Of a DNA stretch of 48,112 nucleotides, positions 39,426-47,556 are shown piece after piece. The position numbers and the translations under genes are program-made. Origin of the DNA: Burkholderia singularis (lineage in GTDB: Bacteria; Pseudomonadota; Gammaproteobacteria; Burkholderiales; Burkholderiaceae); the NCBI RefSeq assembly GCF_900176645.1, contig NZ_FXAN01000063.1, forward strand, positions 1-48,112, in the 5' to 3' direction. The notes beneath the pieces were generated by a model. That model was given only the letters and a program-made list of their open reading frames with translations, was not told the DNA's origin and searched no databases. How positions within the stretch are numbered: the first letter of the stretch is position 1; each line of letters opens with the position of its first letter.

Positions 39426-40145
39426 CTACCGGGACGGCGCGACGTATGGCGTCGCAAGCGAGCCGCTCGGGCCGCCGTACTGGAACGTCGGTGACAACGG
39501 CAGCGTGGTGGTGGTCATGTTCGCGCTCGCGCGCTCAGCGTAATCGCGCACGGACGCCGCCGATGCGCCCGCCGCCTTGGCGGCCTTCGGCTGCGAGACG
39601 ATCTTTTGCAGATCCGCCAGCCGCTGCGCGGTGGCGCCGCTCGTGCGGCCGAGCTTTTGCGCGCGCTTGTACGATTCGGCGGCGAGCCGCAGGTACAGAT
39701 CGCCGAGGTTCTCGTAGGCGAGGCCGTAGTTCGGGTTCGCCTGCGTCGCGGTGACGAGCGCGTTGCGCGCATCGTCGTAGCGGCCGTGCTTCGCGTAGAG
39801 CGCGGCGAGGTTGTTGTACGGTTCGGGCAGCTCCGGGTACGACTGGGTCAGCTCGACGAACTGCTTGATCGCGTCGTCGTCGCGATTCAGGTGGGCGAGC
39901 ACGGTGCCGCGCTTGAACTGCGCCTGCACGTCGCGCGGGTTCGACGCGATGCGCGCATCGAGCTGGGTGAGCGCGCGCTGCCAGTTTCGGCCCGCGATCG
40001 ACGCGTCGATGTCCGGCGTGCCATCGGTAGGCGTGCGGGAGATCTGTGCATGGGCCGCTGCGGCCGACAACGCGAGCGCGGCGCTCACGGCGGCGGTCGC
40101 AACAAGGGTCGCAGCGCTCGGCGCAAGGCCGCGGGAAGGTTTCAT
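39426..40145 (-). CDS. exported tetratricopeptide-repeat protein
   Basis: A 239-residue protein with an N-terminal Sec signal (hydrophobic core [14 protein letters not shown], cleavage near AHA33-Q34) and three to four TPR units (about 45-165, e.g. [36 protein letters not shown] and [13 protein letters not shown]). A low-complexity tail after about 190 is Ala/Thr/Ser-rich. TPR arrays bind proteins, so a periplasmic scaffold or cell-wall role is plausible, but no named family is recognised. ATG 40145 is preferred over an in-frame codon 11 residues earlier because the signal starts MKPSRG. It heads the operon with ppiA, ppiB and lpxH and is divergent from cysS. Confidence 0.88.
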   Translation of the reverse strand: MKPSRGLAPSAATLVATAAVSAALALSAAAAHAQISRTPTDGTPDIDASIAGRNWQRALTQLDARIASNPRDVQAQFKRGTVLAHLNRDDDAIKQFVELTQSYPELPEPYNNLAALYAKHGRYDDARNALVTATQANPNYGLAYENLGDLYLRLAAESYKRAQKLGRTSGATAQRLADLQKIVSQPKAAKAAGASAASVRDYAERASANMTTTTLPLSPTFQYGGPSGSLATPYVAPSR

Positions 40146-40169
40146 AGGCTCAAATCGGAATGTTATACT
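40141..40169 (+). promoter_or_regulatory. candidate cysS promoter
   Basis: TTCATA (40141-40146) and TATACT (40164-40169) are 17 bases apart, about 210 bases before the cysS ATG. On the other strand TATAAC (40162-40167) and TAGAAT (40177-40182) could serve the divergent TPR operon, so the two promoters would overlap. Confidence 0.45.
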
Positions 40170-40376
40170 CCGACCCATTCTAACAAAACGTCCGCGCGTT
40201 CCGGCGAGCCGCGGTCAGTCTTTGCCTCTTGTGGCCGTTACCGCAACGACTGCGGACCGACCGGCCGCATGTCACCGAGGAAGTGCACGGCACGCGGGCC
40301 GGCGGGAGAGTTCCGCCGGGTTTCGCATGCACGGCGAGTATCGCCAGGCGGTTTCCTTCGGCTCAATTTCGTCTCT

Positions 40377-41774
40377 ATGGAATCACTGCGCATCTACAAC
40401 ACGCTCGCGCGTGACAAGCAAGTTTTCGTGCCGCGGCGGCCCGGCGAGGTGCGGATGTATGTCTGCGGGATCACCGTCTACGACTATTGCCACATCGGAC
40501 ACGCGCGGATGGTGGTCGTGTTCGACGTCGTCCAGCGCTGGCTGCGCGCGAGCGGCTACCGGGTGACTTACGTGCGCAACATCACCGATGTCGACGACAA
40601 GATCATCCGTCGCGCGATCGAGAACGGCGAGTCGATCAGCGCGCTGACGAGCCGCTTCATCGATGCGATGAACGCGGATTTCGACGCGCTCGGCGTCGAG
40701 CGGCCGGACCACGAGCCGCGCGCGACCGCGTTCATCCCGCAGATGCTCGGCATGATCGAGAAGCTCGAGGCGAACGGCTACGCCTATCAGGCAAAGGACG
40801 GCGACGTCAATTTCTCGGTGCGCAAGTTCGACGGTTACGGCAAGCTGTCGGGCAAGTCGCTCGAGGATCTGCGCGCAGGCGAGCGTGTAGCCGCGAACGA
40901 TGCGAAGGAAGACCCGCTCGACTTCGTGCTGTGGAAGCGCGCGAAACCGGACGAGCCGGCCGAGACCGGCTGGGATTCGAAATATGGGCGCGGCCGCCCG
41001 GGCTGGCATATCGAGTGCTCGGCAATGGGTTGCACGCTGCTTGGCGAGCACTTCGACATTCACGGCGGCGGGCAGGATCTGCAATTTCCGCATCACGAGA
41101 ATGAGATCGCGCAAAGCGAGGGCGCGACCGGGCAGACGTTCGTCAATTACTGGATGCACAATGGCTTTGTGCAGGTCGACAGCGAGAAGATGTCGAAATC
41201 GCTCGGCAACTTCTTCACGATCCGCGAGGTGCTCGAGAAATTCGACGCCGAGGTCGTGCGCTTTTTCATCTTGCGCGCGCATTACCGTTCGCCGCTCAAT
41301 TACAGCGACGTGCATCTGGACGATGCGCGCGCGTCGCTGACGCGTCTTTATACGGCACTGAAGGATGTGACGCCCGACGATGCGGCGCTCGATTGGCACG
41401 ACGATTACGCACGCCGTTTCACGGCGGCGATGAACGACGATTTCAACACGCCGGTTGCAGTCGCGGTGCTGTTCGAGCTGGCGACCGAGGTGAACCGCTC
41501 GCGCGATCCGGCGCTCGCGCGCCAGTTGCGGCGGCTCGCCGGCGTGCTCGGCCTGCTCGGCCGCGAACCGCGCGTGTTTCTTCAGGATGCGGCGGGCGCG
41601 GCGCGCACGGGCGCGCTCGATGCAGCCGAGATCGAAACGAGGGTCGCCGCGCGCGTTGCCGCGAAGCAGGCGAAAAACTATGCCGAGGCGGACCGGATCC
41701 GGGCGGAATTGCTCGATGCCGGCGTCGCGCTTGAAGACAAACCGGGCGGATTGACCGAGTGGCGCCGTATATGA
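40377..41774 (+). CDS. cysS: cysteinyl-tRNA synthetase
   Basis: Charges tRNA-Cys. The 465 residues carry the class I motifs HIGH (39-42) and KMSKS (about 270-274). The zinc site is formed by C30 (MYVCG), a cysteine in HIECSAMG, and the His/Glu of PHHENE, the usual CysRS arrangement that discriminates cysteine. The DALR-type helical domain and a C-terminal [17 protein letters not shown] segment complete the enzyme. The length matches E. coli (461). ATG 40377 is set by the family start, [10 protein letters not shown]; there is a long untranslated leader. The neighbours are the glycosylase gene and, divergently, the TPR gene. Confidence 0.98.
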   Translation: MESLRIYNTLARDKQVFVPRRPGEVRMYVCGITVYDYCHIGHARMVVVFDVVQRWLRASGYRVTYVRNITDVDDKIIRRAIENGESISALTSRFIDAMNADFDALGVERPDHEPRATAFIPQMLGMIEKLEANGYAYQAKDGDVNFSVRKFDGYGKLSGKSLEDLRAGERVAANDAKEDPLDFVLWKRAKPDEPAETGWDSKYGRGRPGWHIECSAMGCTLLGEHFDIHGGGQDLQFPHHENEIAQSEGATGQTFVNYWMHNGFVQVDSEKMSKSLGNFFTIREVLEKFDAEVVRFFILRAHYRSPLNYSDVHLDDARASLTRLYTALKDVTPDDAALDWHDDYARRFTAAMNDDFNTPVAVAVLFELATEVNRSRDPALARQLRRLAGVLGLLGREPRVFLQDAAGAARTGALDAAEIETRVAARVAAKQAKNYAEADRIRAELLDAGVALEDKPGGLTEWRRI

Positions 41775-41821
41775 GCGCGCATCGTCTGTCCCATTGATCG
41801 ATTCGCCAGGCAGGAGGCTAG

Positions 41822-42757
41822 ATGGTAACGGCCAGAAAGGCGCCGGCTAAGGGAGCGGCGACGCAACCGTCAGTAGCGCTCAAGCGTGCCGGCGTGCGTG
41901 CGCCGGCCGCGCAGAAAAGTGCGGCCGGGCGCGCGGCGCTCAACGGCGCGGCGAACGGCGCCGCGTACAAGCCGGGCGTGCGCGACGCCGCCGCGAAGCG
42001 CGCGAAGGGCGACGGCGAATACGCGGCCGATCTGCCGCAGGACGGCGCGGCCGCATCAGCGGCCGAGCCGCAAACCGCGCGCAAGGCGAAAGTGTCCGAG
42101 GCCGCGGTGCCTGTGCCACTGAGCAACGCGGAGACGGTCGCACGCCCGCCGTACTGGGACAAGGCGTGCGCCGATCTCGTCAAGCGCGACCGGATCCTGA
42201 AGAAGCTGATTCCGAAATTCGGCCCCGCGCATCTCGTGAAACGCGACGATTCGTTCGTCACGCTCGCGCGCTCGGTCGTCGGCCAGCAGATTTCGGTCGC
42301 GGCCGCGCAGTCGATGTGGCTGAAGATCGAGACCGCGTGTCCGAAGCTCGCGCCGCAGCAGATCCTCAAGCTCGGCCAGGAAAAGTTGATCGGATGCGGT
42401 TTGTCGAAGCGCAAATCCGAATACATCCTCGATTTGGCGCAGCACTTCGTGTCGGGTGCGCTGCACGTCGACAAATGGGCGACGATGGACGACGAGGACG
42501 TGATCGCGGAGCTTACGCAAATCCGCGGCATCGGCCGCTGGACCGCCGAGATGTTCCTGATCTTCAATCTGTCGCGGCCGAACGTGTTGCCGCTCGACGA
42601 TCTCGCGTTGATTCGCGCGATCAGCGTCAATTATTTCAGTGGAGAGCCTGTCACGCGCAGCGAAGCGCGCGAAGTGGCGGCGAACTGGGAGCCGTGGCGC
42701 ACCGTTGCCACGTGGTACATGTGGCGCAGTCTCGATCCGTTGACTGTCAGTAGCTGA
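41822..42757 (+). CDS. DNA-3-methyladenine glycosylase (HhH-GPD family)
   Basis: A 311-residue base-excision repair glycosylase of the HhH-GPD (AlkA-like) superfamily. The catalytic domain spans about 110-305: VVGQQISVAAAQSMW, the helix-hairpin-helix LTQIRGIGRWTAEMF and the following LPLDDLAL, whose aspartate is the catalytic residue. The first 105 residues are low-complexity, rich in Ala, Lys and Arg, with no recognisable domain; they may be a basic DNA-binding tail. AGGAGG lies 6 bases before ATG 41822, supporting the long form. Substrates (alkylated purines) are inferred from the family. It starts 47 bases after cysS, likely on the same transcript. Confidence 0.9.
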   Translation: MVTARKAPAKGAATQPSVALKRAGVRAPAAQKSAAGRAALNGAANGAAYKPGVRDAAAKRAKGDGEYAADLPQDGAAASAAEPQTARKAKVSEAAVPVPLSNAETVARPPYWDKACADLVKRDRILKKLIPKFGPAHLVKRDDSFVTLARSVVGQQISVAAAQSMWLKIETACPKLAPQQILKLGQEKLIGCGLSKRKSEYILDLAQHFVSGALHVDKWATMDDEDVIAELTQIRGIGRWTAEMFLIFNLSRPNVLPLDDLALIRAISVNYFSGEPVTRSEAREVAANWEPWRTVATWYMWRSLDPLTVSS

Positions 42758-42831
42758 TCCGATAGCCAACCGAGGCTATTGCAAATTATCTGTCGATAGT
42801 TTTGACCCGTACTTGCACCGGATGCGCGCGG

Positions 42832-42837
42832 TAGAAT
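42832..42837 (+). promoter_or_regulatory. -10 box before accA
   Basis: TAGAAT lies 33 bases before the accA start codon. No -35 at suitable spacing is clear. Confidence 0.38.
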
Positions 42838-42870
42838 ACGCGCTGCCGCAAGACCCAAGGATTCCAACAC

Positions 42871-43842
42871 ATGAAGACCACATTTCTGGATTTCGAGCAG
42901 CCTATCGCCGAACTCGAGGCGAAAATCGAAGAACTGCGCTTCGTGCAGGACGACTCGGCTGTCGACATCTCGGAAGAGATCGAGCGGCTGTCGAAGAAGA
43001 GCCAGCAGCTCACGAAGGATCTGTACGCGAACCTGACGCCTTGGCAGGTCTCGCAGATTGCCCGCCATCCGCAGCGGCCCTACACGCTCGACTACATCAG
43101 CGAGTTGTTTACCGATTTTCACGAGTTGCACGGCGATCGCGCATTCGCGGACGACCAGTCGATCGTCGGCGGTCTTGCCCGTTTCAACGGTCACGCATGC
43201 ATGGTGATTGGCCATCAGAAGGGGCGCGACACCAAGGAGCGTGCCGCGCGCAACTTCGGAATGCCGCGGCCGGAAGGCTACCGCAAGGCCGAGCGGCTAA
43301 TGCGTCTTGCCGAGAAATTCGGGTTGCCGATTTTCACGTTCGTCGACACGCCGGGCGCGTATCCGGGCGTCGGCGCCGAGGAGCGCGGCCAGTCCGAGGC
43401 GATCGGCCGCAATCTGTATGTGATGGCCGAACTGAAGACGCCGATCATCACCACGGTGATCGGTGAAGGCGGTTCGGGCGGTGCGCTGGCGATCGCGGTT
43501 GCCGACAGCGTGTTGATGCTGCAATTCGCGACGTATTCGGTGATCTCGCCGGAAGGCTGTGCGTCGATTCTGTGGAAGAGCGCGGCGAAGGCGCCCGAGG
43601 CGGCCGAGGCGCTGGGCCTGACCGCGCACCGGCTGAAGGCGCTCGGGCTGATCGACAAGATCGTCAACGAGCCGCTCGGCGGCGCGCACCGTGATCCGAA
43701 GGGCATGGCCGCGCTGCTGCGTCGCGCGCTTGCCGACACGCTGCGCCAGTTCCAGGGCATGAACATCGACGCGCTGCGCGCGCGCCGCTTCGAACGCCTG
43801 ATGGCTTACGGCAAGTTCAAGGAAACGGCGCTGGGCGCGTAA
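42871..43842 (+). CDS. accA: acetyl-CoA carboxylase, carboxyltransferase alpha subunit
   Basis: With AccD forms the carboxyltransferase that makes malonyl-CoA, the first step of fatty-acid synthesis. The 323 residues start [22 protein letters not shown] and contain the crotonase-fold segments [49 protein letters not shown] and [11 protein letters not shown] in family order. The length equals E. coli AccA (319). It is followed by tilS 47 bases later; E. coli also has accA beside tilS (mesJ), a conserved neighbour. The product is a core enzyme and shows nothing unusual. Confidence 0.98.
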   Translation: MKTTFLDFEQPIAELEAKIEELRFVQDDSAVDISEEIERLSKKSQQLTKDLYANLTPWQVSQIARHPQRPYTLDYISELFTDFHELHGDRAFADDQSIVGGLARFNGHACMVIGHQKGRDTKERAARNFGMPRPEGYRKAERLMRLAEKFGLPIFTFVDTPGAYPGVGAEERGQSEAIGRNLYVMAELKTPIITTVIGEGGSGGALAIAVADSVLMLQFATYSVISPEGCASILWKSAAKAPEAAEALGLTAHRLKALGLIDKIVNEPLGGAHRDPKGMAALLRRALADTLRQFQGMNIDALRARRFERLMAYGKFKETALGA

Positions 43843-43889
43843 GCGCCGGGCGCCCGGTTTGGACGAACGGCGCGCCGCGCCGCATCGCC

Positions 43890-45428
43890 GTGATTTCCCC
43901 CAATGAGTTTTCCGCCGATCGCGTCGTGCTCGACGCGATCGGCGCCGCGTCGTCCGCGTGGCCGGGCGACGCGACGTTTGCGCTCGCGTACAGCGGCGGG
44001 CTCGATTCGACTGTTCTGTTGCATGCGGCGGTGCGGGTCGTCGGCGCGGCGCGCTGTGTGGCGCTGCACGTTCATCATGGATTGAGTCCGAATGCCGACG
44101 CGTGGCTCGCGCATTGCGAGCAGGCGGCGCATGCGCTCGGTGTACGCTTCGACGCGATGCGCGTCGACGTGCCGCGCGCAAGCGGCCAGGGGATCGAAGC
44201 GAGCGCGCGCGAAGCGCGCTATCGGGCGCTCGATGCGATGTGCGCGCGGCACCATGCGCCCGTGCTATGGCTGGCGCAGCATGCCGACGATCAGGCCGAG
44301 ACGGTGCTGCTGCAATTGCTGCGCGGGGCCGGCATTGCGGGGCTCGCGGCGATGGCGCCGCAGTATCGGCCCACCTCGGCGAGCGTCGTGCGTGCACGGC
44401 CGTTGCTGCATCTGCTGCGCGCGCAACTCGAGCGCTATGCGCGACAACAGGCGCTGCGCTGGATCGATGACGAATCGAACGAAAACACGCGTTATGCGCG
44501 CAACGCGTTGCGCGCCGACGTGCTGCCCGCGCTCGCGCCGCACTTTCCGGGGTTTCGCGACGCGCTCGGCCGTGCCGCGCAGCATGCGGCAGCCGCGCAG
44601 CGGCTGCTCGACGCGCTTGCCGAGAACGATCTGCGCGCGCTCGCGCGCGACGATGGGCGCGTGTTGTCGCGCGCCGCGCTCGTCGCGCTCGACGACGAGC
44701 GCGGCGCGAATCTGCTGCGCTACTGGATGCGCACGCTCGGGCTGCCGGGCGCGTCAGCCGCGCGTCTTGCCGAAATGATGAAACAGCTGCGCGCGGCGCG
44801 TGACGCGCATGCGCTGCGCGTCGATCATGCGGGGTGGCGTCTTCGTCTTTATCGCGACGACGTTCAGTGGGAGGCGGACGAACGCACTGGGCCGAGCGGC
44901 ACGAAAGCGGGCGATGCGGGCGCGGATCAGCATTCAGGCGCGAACGTCGATAGCCGACGCCAAACCGACGGCGGCGCTGCCGCGGCCATTGCCGCCGGCG
45001 CGCGGGGTGGGGCGGCGTCGCAGGCGCACGCGGCGGCGGCTGCGCAAATCGACTGCGTGCTCGTTTGGCGCGGCCAGGAGGTCTGGCATCTGCCGGCGTG
45101 GCGCGGCACGTTCGTGTTCCATCCGACGCACGCGCGCGATTGCGATGCGGTGCCCGAGGCGCTTCTTGCCGGCGCGGACCTGCATGCGCGTGCGCGCACC
45201 GGCGGCGAGCGGATGCGCGCATTGCCGGGCGGGCCGGGTCGCACGTTGAAGAATTTGTTTCAGGAGCGCGGTGTGCCGGCGTGGCAGCGCGACGTGCCGC
45301 TGCTGTACGTCGGCGATCGGCTGCTGTTCGTGCCGCGCGTCGGTGTGAATCGCGCGTTCCACCTGGACGCGGATGCGCGCGGCGAATGGCGGCGCATCGA
45401 GTGGCGGCCCGATTGGCTGATTGCCTAG
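43890..45428 (+). CDS. tilS: tRNA(Ile)-lysidine synthase
   Basis: Converts cytidine to lysidine at the wobble base of the AUA-reading tRNA-Ile. The 512 residues have the PP-loop SGGLDST (35-41) and the N-terminal ATPase half with HVHHGLSPNAD and HHAPVLWLAQHADDQAETVLLQ, then a helical middle and the C-terminal tRNA-binding domain ending RTLKNLFQERGVPAWQRD. The start is a GTG at 43890. About residues 335-390 are a low-complexity Ala/Gly-rich insert between the middle and C-terminal parts, making the protein longer than E. coli TilS (432). This gene follows accA closely. Confidence 0.94.
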   Translation: MISPNEFSADRVVLDAIGAASSAWPGDATFALAYSGGLDSTVLLHAAVRVVGAARCVALHVHHGLSPNADAWLAHCEQAAHALGVRFDAMRVDVPRASGQGIEASAREARYRALDAMCARHHAPVLWLAQHADDQAETVLLQLLRGAGIAGLAAMAPQYRPTSASVVRARPLLHLLRAQLERYARQQALRWIDDESNENTRYARNALRADVLPALAPHFPGFRDALGRAAQHAAAAQRLLDALAENDLRALARDDGRVLSRAALVALDDERGANLLRYWMRTLGLPGASAARLAEMMKQLRAARDAHALRVDHAGWRLRLYRDDVQWEADERTGPSGTKAGDAGADQHSGANVDSRRQTDGGAAAAIAAGARGGAASQAHAAAAAQIDCVLVWRGQEVWHLPAWRGTFVFHPTHARDCDAVPEALLAGADLHARARTGGERMRALPGGPGRTLKNLFQERGVPAWQRDVPLLYVGDRLLFVPRVGVNRAFHLDADARGEWRRIEWRPDWLIA

Positions 45429-45492
45429 CGCTGGCGTGTTCAGGGCAACGGTGAACGTGCGAACCGGTCTTGCTTGTGAATCCGACGACGAA

Positions 45493-45518
45493 GGCCGCGC
45501 ATCGGCCGCGCCGTTTTT
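45493..45518 (+). terminator. tilS terminator candidate
   Basis: GGCCG/CGGCC stem (45493-45507, five-base loop) followed by GCGCCGTTTTT with a T-run at 45514-45518. The stem is short and the T-run lies seven bases after it, so confidence is moderate. Confidence 0.5.
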
Positions 45519-45792
45519 GCCGCGACGAACCGCCATCCCGTCTGCGTGCAAAAGCACGTGCTTTCGGATACAAACGCGGTGAGTTCCCCGCCGCTCGCCG
45601 CCCGGTTCGGCGGGCGGCTTCGGGCCCGCGTAAGCGGATCGTCGATTTGATGCGCGGGCCTCGGCGCGAGGCTTGCCCGACGTGCCGGCAACCGCCGCAT
45701 CGATCTGGTTGATCCGGTTGCGAGTGAGGCGCTTGCTTGCGCGCCGGGCCGCTTAAAGAGGTCGCGATCCGTGCGTTGCTGGGCAGCGCGGC

Positions 45793-45821
45793 TTGTCAAG
45801 CAGCGATCGATCGGGTACGCT
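45793..45821 (+). promoter_or_regulatory. candidate lysC promoter
   Basis: TTGTCA (45793-45798) and TACGCT (45816-45821), 17-base spacing; the -35 differs from consensus at one base. The lysC start codon is 224 bases downstream, leaving a leader of about 215 bases that could carry regulation. Confidence 0.5.
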
Positions 45822-46044
45822 CAAGCGTTTGCTCGGCTCGATTTTTGAGCATTTTGTGCAGGTTTCCCGCGTGACGTACCCGGTTTGCGCGGCCTGAGCC
45901 GCCTTCCGGGCAAATCGCCACGCCCTGCGTGCTGCGCCCCAGCCGTTCTTCCCGTCGTCCGTCCACAGCCACAAGCCGCGTGACCGAACGGCACCGCGGT
46001 CTGTCCAGCATGTCCGTGCGGCCTCTCTCCAGTTCTGAACGACA

Positions 46045-47295
46045 ATGGCACTCATCGTACATAAATACGGCGGCACTTCGATGGGCTCGGTCGAGCGCAT
46101 CAAGAACGTCGCAAAACGCGTCGCAAAATGGCATCAGGCCGGACACCGGATGGTGGTCGTGCCGTCGGCGATGTCTGGCGAAACGAACCGTTTGCTCGGG
46201 CTCGCCAAAGAGATTTCGAGCCAGCCGAATCCGCGTGAGCTCGACATGATTGCGTCGACGGGCGAACAGGTCAGCGTTGGCCTGCTGTCGATCGCGCTGC
46301 AGGAAATCGGCGTCGATGCCGTGAGCTACGCCGGCTGGCAGGTGCCGGTCAAGACCGACAGCGCTTACACGAAAGCGCGCATTCACTCGATCGACGACGA
46401 GCGCGTGACGAAGGATCTCGACGCGGGCAAGGTCGTTATCATCACGGGCTTTCAAGGCGTCGATCCGGATGGCCATATCACGACGCTCGGCCGCGGCGGC
46501 TCGGATACGTCGGCGGTTGCCGTTGCGGCTGCGCTCAAGGCCGACGAATGCCTGATCTACACCGACGTCGACGGCGTCTACACCACCGATCCGCGCGTCG
46601 TTGAAGAAGCGCGTCGCCTTGATCGCGTGACGTTCGAGGAAATGCTGGAAATGGCAAGCCTCGGCTCGAAGGTGCTGCAAATCCGCTCGGTCGAGTTTGC
46701 CGGCAAATACCATGTGAAGACGCGTGTGCTGTCGAGCCTCACCGATCCGCAGATTCCGCTCGACGAAGAGATGTGTTCGGGCACCCTGATTACTTTTGAA
46801 GAAGACGAGACCATGGAAAAGGCAGTCATTTCCGGTATTGCGTTCCAGCGTGACGAAGCGCGCATCGCGGTGATGGGCGTGCCCGACAAGCCGGGCATCG
46901 CATATCAGATTCTCGGCCCGGTGGCCGACGCGAACATCGATATCGACATGATCATCCAGAACCAGAGCGTGCAAGGTAAGACCGACTTCACGTTCACGGT
47001 CGGCCGTGGCGATTATCAGAAGGCGATGGACATCCTCACGAACCAGGTGAAGGGGCATGTGAGCGCCGAGCAGGTGCTGGGCGACCCGAAAGTGTCGAAG
47101 GTGTCGGTGGTCGGAGTCGGGATGCGTTCGCACGTCGGCGTCGCGAGCACGATGTTCCGCACGCTGTCGGAAGAGGGGATCAACATTCAGATGATTTCGA
47201 CGTCCGAGATCAAGATCTCGGTGTTGATCGACGAGAAATATATGGAACTCGCCGTCCGCGCGTTGCATAAGGCGTTCGAACTCGAGCAGGCATGA
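46045..47295 (+). CDS. lysC: aspartate kinase
   Basis: Phosphorylates aspartate, the first step toward lysine/diaminopimelate, threonine and methionine. The 416 residues have the kinase domain with KYGGTSMG (8-15), TGFQG and TTLGRGGSDTSA (about 146-157), then two ACT domains (about 265-410) that bind effector amino acids. Members of this type are usually inhibited by lysine plus threonine, which is inferred. In-frame MEKAVISG near residue 257 lies where some aspartokinases start a separate beta subunit; whether this is used here is unknown. ATG 46045 fits the family start, MALIVHKYGG. The long leader upstream and a 15-bp hairpin after the stop frame the gene. Confidence 0.97.
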   Translation: MALIVHKYGGTSMGSVERIKNVAKRVAKWHQAGHRMVVVPSAMSGETNRLLGLAKEISSQPNPRELDMIASTGEQVSVGLLSIALQEIGVDAVSYAGWQVPVKTDSAYTKARIHSIDDERVTKDLDAGKVVIITGFQGVDPDGHITTLGRGGSDTSAVAVAAALKADECLIYTDVDGVYTTDPRVVEEARRLDRVTFEEMLEMASLGSKVLQIRSVEFAGKYHVKTRVLSSLTDPQIPLDEEMCSGTLITFEEDETMEKAVISGIAFQRDEARIAVMGVPDKPGIAYQILGPVADANIDIDMIIQNQSVQGKTDFTFTVGRGDYQKAMDILTNQVKGHVSAEQVLGDPKVSKVSVVGVGMRSHVGVASTMFRTLSEEGINIQMISTSEIKISVLIDEKYMELAVRALHKAFELEQA

Positions 47296-47297
47296 TG

Positions 47298-47340
47298 AAA
47301 TTTCCGTGACGCGTGCGGTGAATATGCGTCGCGGAAATTT
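47298..47340 (+). terminator. 15-bp hairpin after lysC
   Basis: AAATTTCCGTGACGC (47298-47312) pairs with GCGTCGCGGAAATTT (47326-47340) with only one G-T wobble. The right arm ends in TTT directly before GACG, and its last two bases form part of the -35 box of the tRNA promoter. Confidence 0.75.
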
Positions 47341-47367
47341 GACGTTCTGCTCGGAACCCTATATTAT
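47339..47367 (+). promoter_or_regulatory. promoter of tRNA-Ser
   Basis: TTGACG (47339-47344) and TATTAT (47362-47367), 17-base spacing, each one base from consensus. It lies 43 bases before the tRNA. Confidence 0.8.
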
Positions 47368-47410
47368 CTTGGTTTCGTCGCGCTGCCTCCCTGGCGCGAG
47401 CGAAGGTTTG

Positions 47411-47504
47411 GGAGACGTGGCCGAGAGGTCGAAGGCACTCCCCTGCTAAGGGAGCATCTGGGCCAAAACCTGGATCGAGGGTTCGAATCCCTCCGTCTCC
47501 GCCA
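47411..47504 (+). tRNA. tRNA-Ser (anticodon GCU)
   Basis: The acceptor stem GGAGACG (47411-47417) pairs with CGTCTCC (47494-47500), followed by a discriminator G and an encoded CCA (47502-47504). The anticodon loop CTGCTAA sits between CTCCC and GGGAG, giving anticodon GCU, which reads AGC/AGU serine codons. The long variable arm after the anticodon stem and GTTCGAATC in the T-loop confirm a class II tRNA-Ser. The gene has its own promoter (TTGACG-17-TATTAT) and a strong terminator right after it. Confidence 0.97.
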
Positions 47505-47520
47505 GTATCTGGCGGCGAAA

Positions 47521-47556
47521 CCCCGCAGAGTCTAGGCTCTGCGGGGTTTTTGTTTT
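47521..47556 (+). terminator. terminator after tRNA-Ser
   Basis: CCCCGCAGAG (47521-47530) and CTCTGCGGGG (47537-47546) form a perfect 10-bp stem with a 6-base loop, followed by TTTTTGTTTT. It is preceded by AAA, so it could also act in reverse. Confidence 0.95.

Larger units (their letters stand above)
45429..46044. other. 616-base intergenic region between tilS and lysC
   Basis: No convincing gene. Contents: the tilS terminator-like hairpin (45493-45518), a perfect 14-bp palindrome AAAGCACGTGCTTT (45551-45564), a strong GC hairpin GCCGCCCG/CGGGCGGC (45597-45618, six-base loop), and a promoter candidate (45793-45821). The last gives lysC a long leader of over 200 bases. Confidence 0.6.

Noticed and set aside
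43297..45573. Minus-strand frame of 758 codons across accA and tilS
   Set aside because: Extremely Arg/Ala-rich and opposite two clear genes.
45470..45712. 80-codon frame in the tilS-lysC gap
   Set aside because: Arg/Pro-rich, no ribosome-binding site, and crosses the tilS terminator-like hairpin and the palindrome.
45830..46044. Lysine riboswitch before lysC
   Set aside because: I cannot find the conserved multi-helix core, and the class is not expected in this lineage.
46813..47295. Separate lysC beta-subunit gene from the internal ATG
   Set aside because: The ATG precedes the ACT domains as in some other aspartokinases, but no clear ribosome-binding site is visible; mentioned under lysC only.
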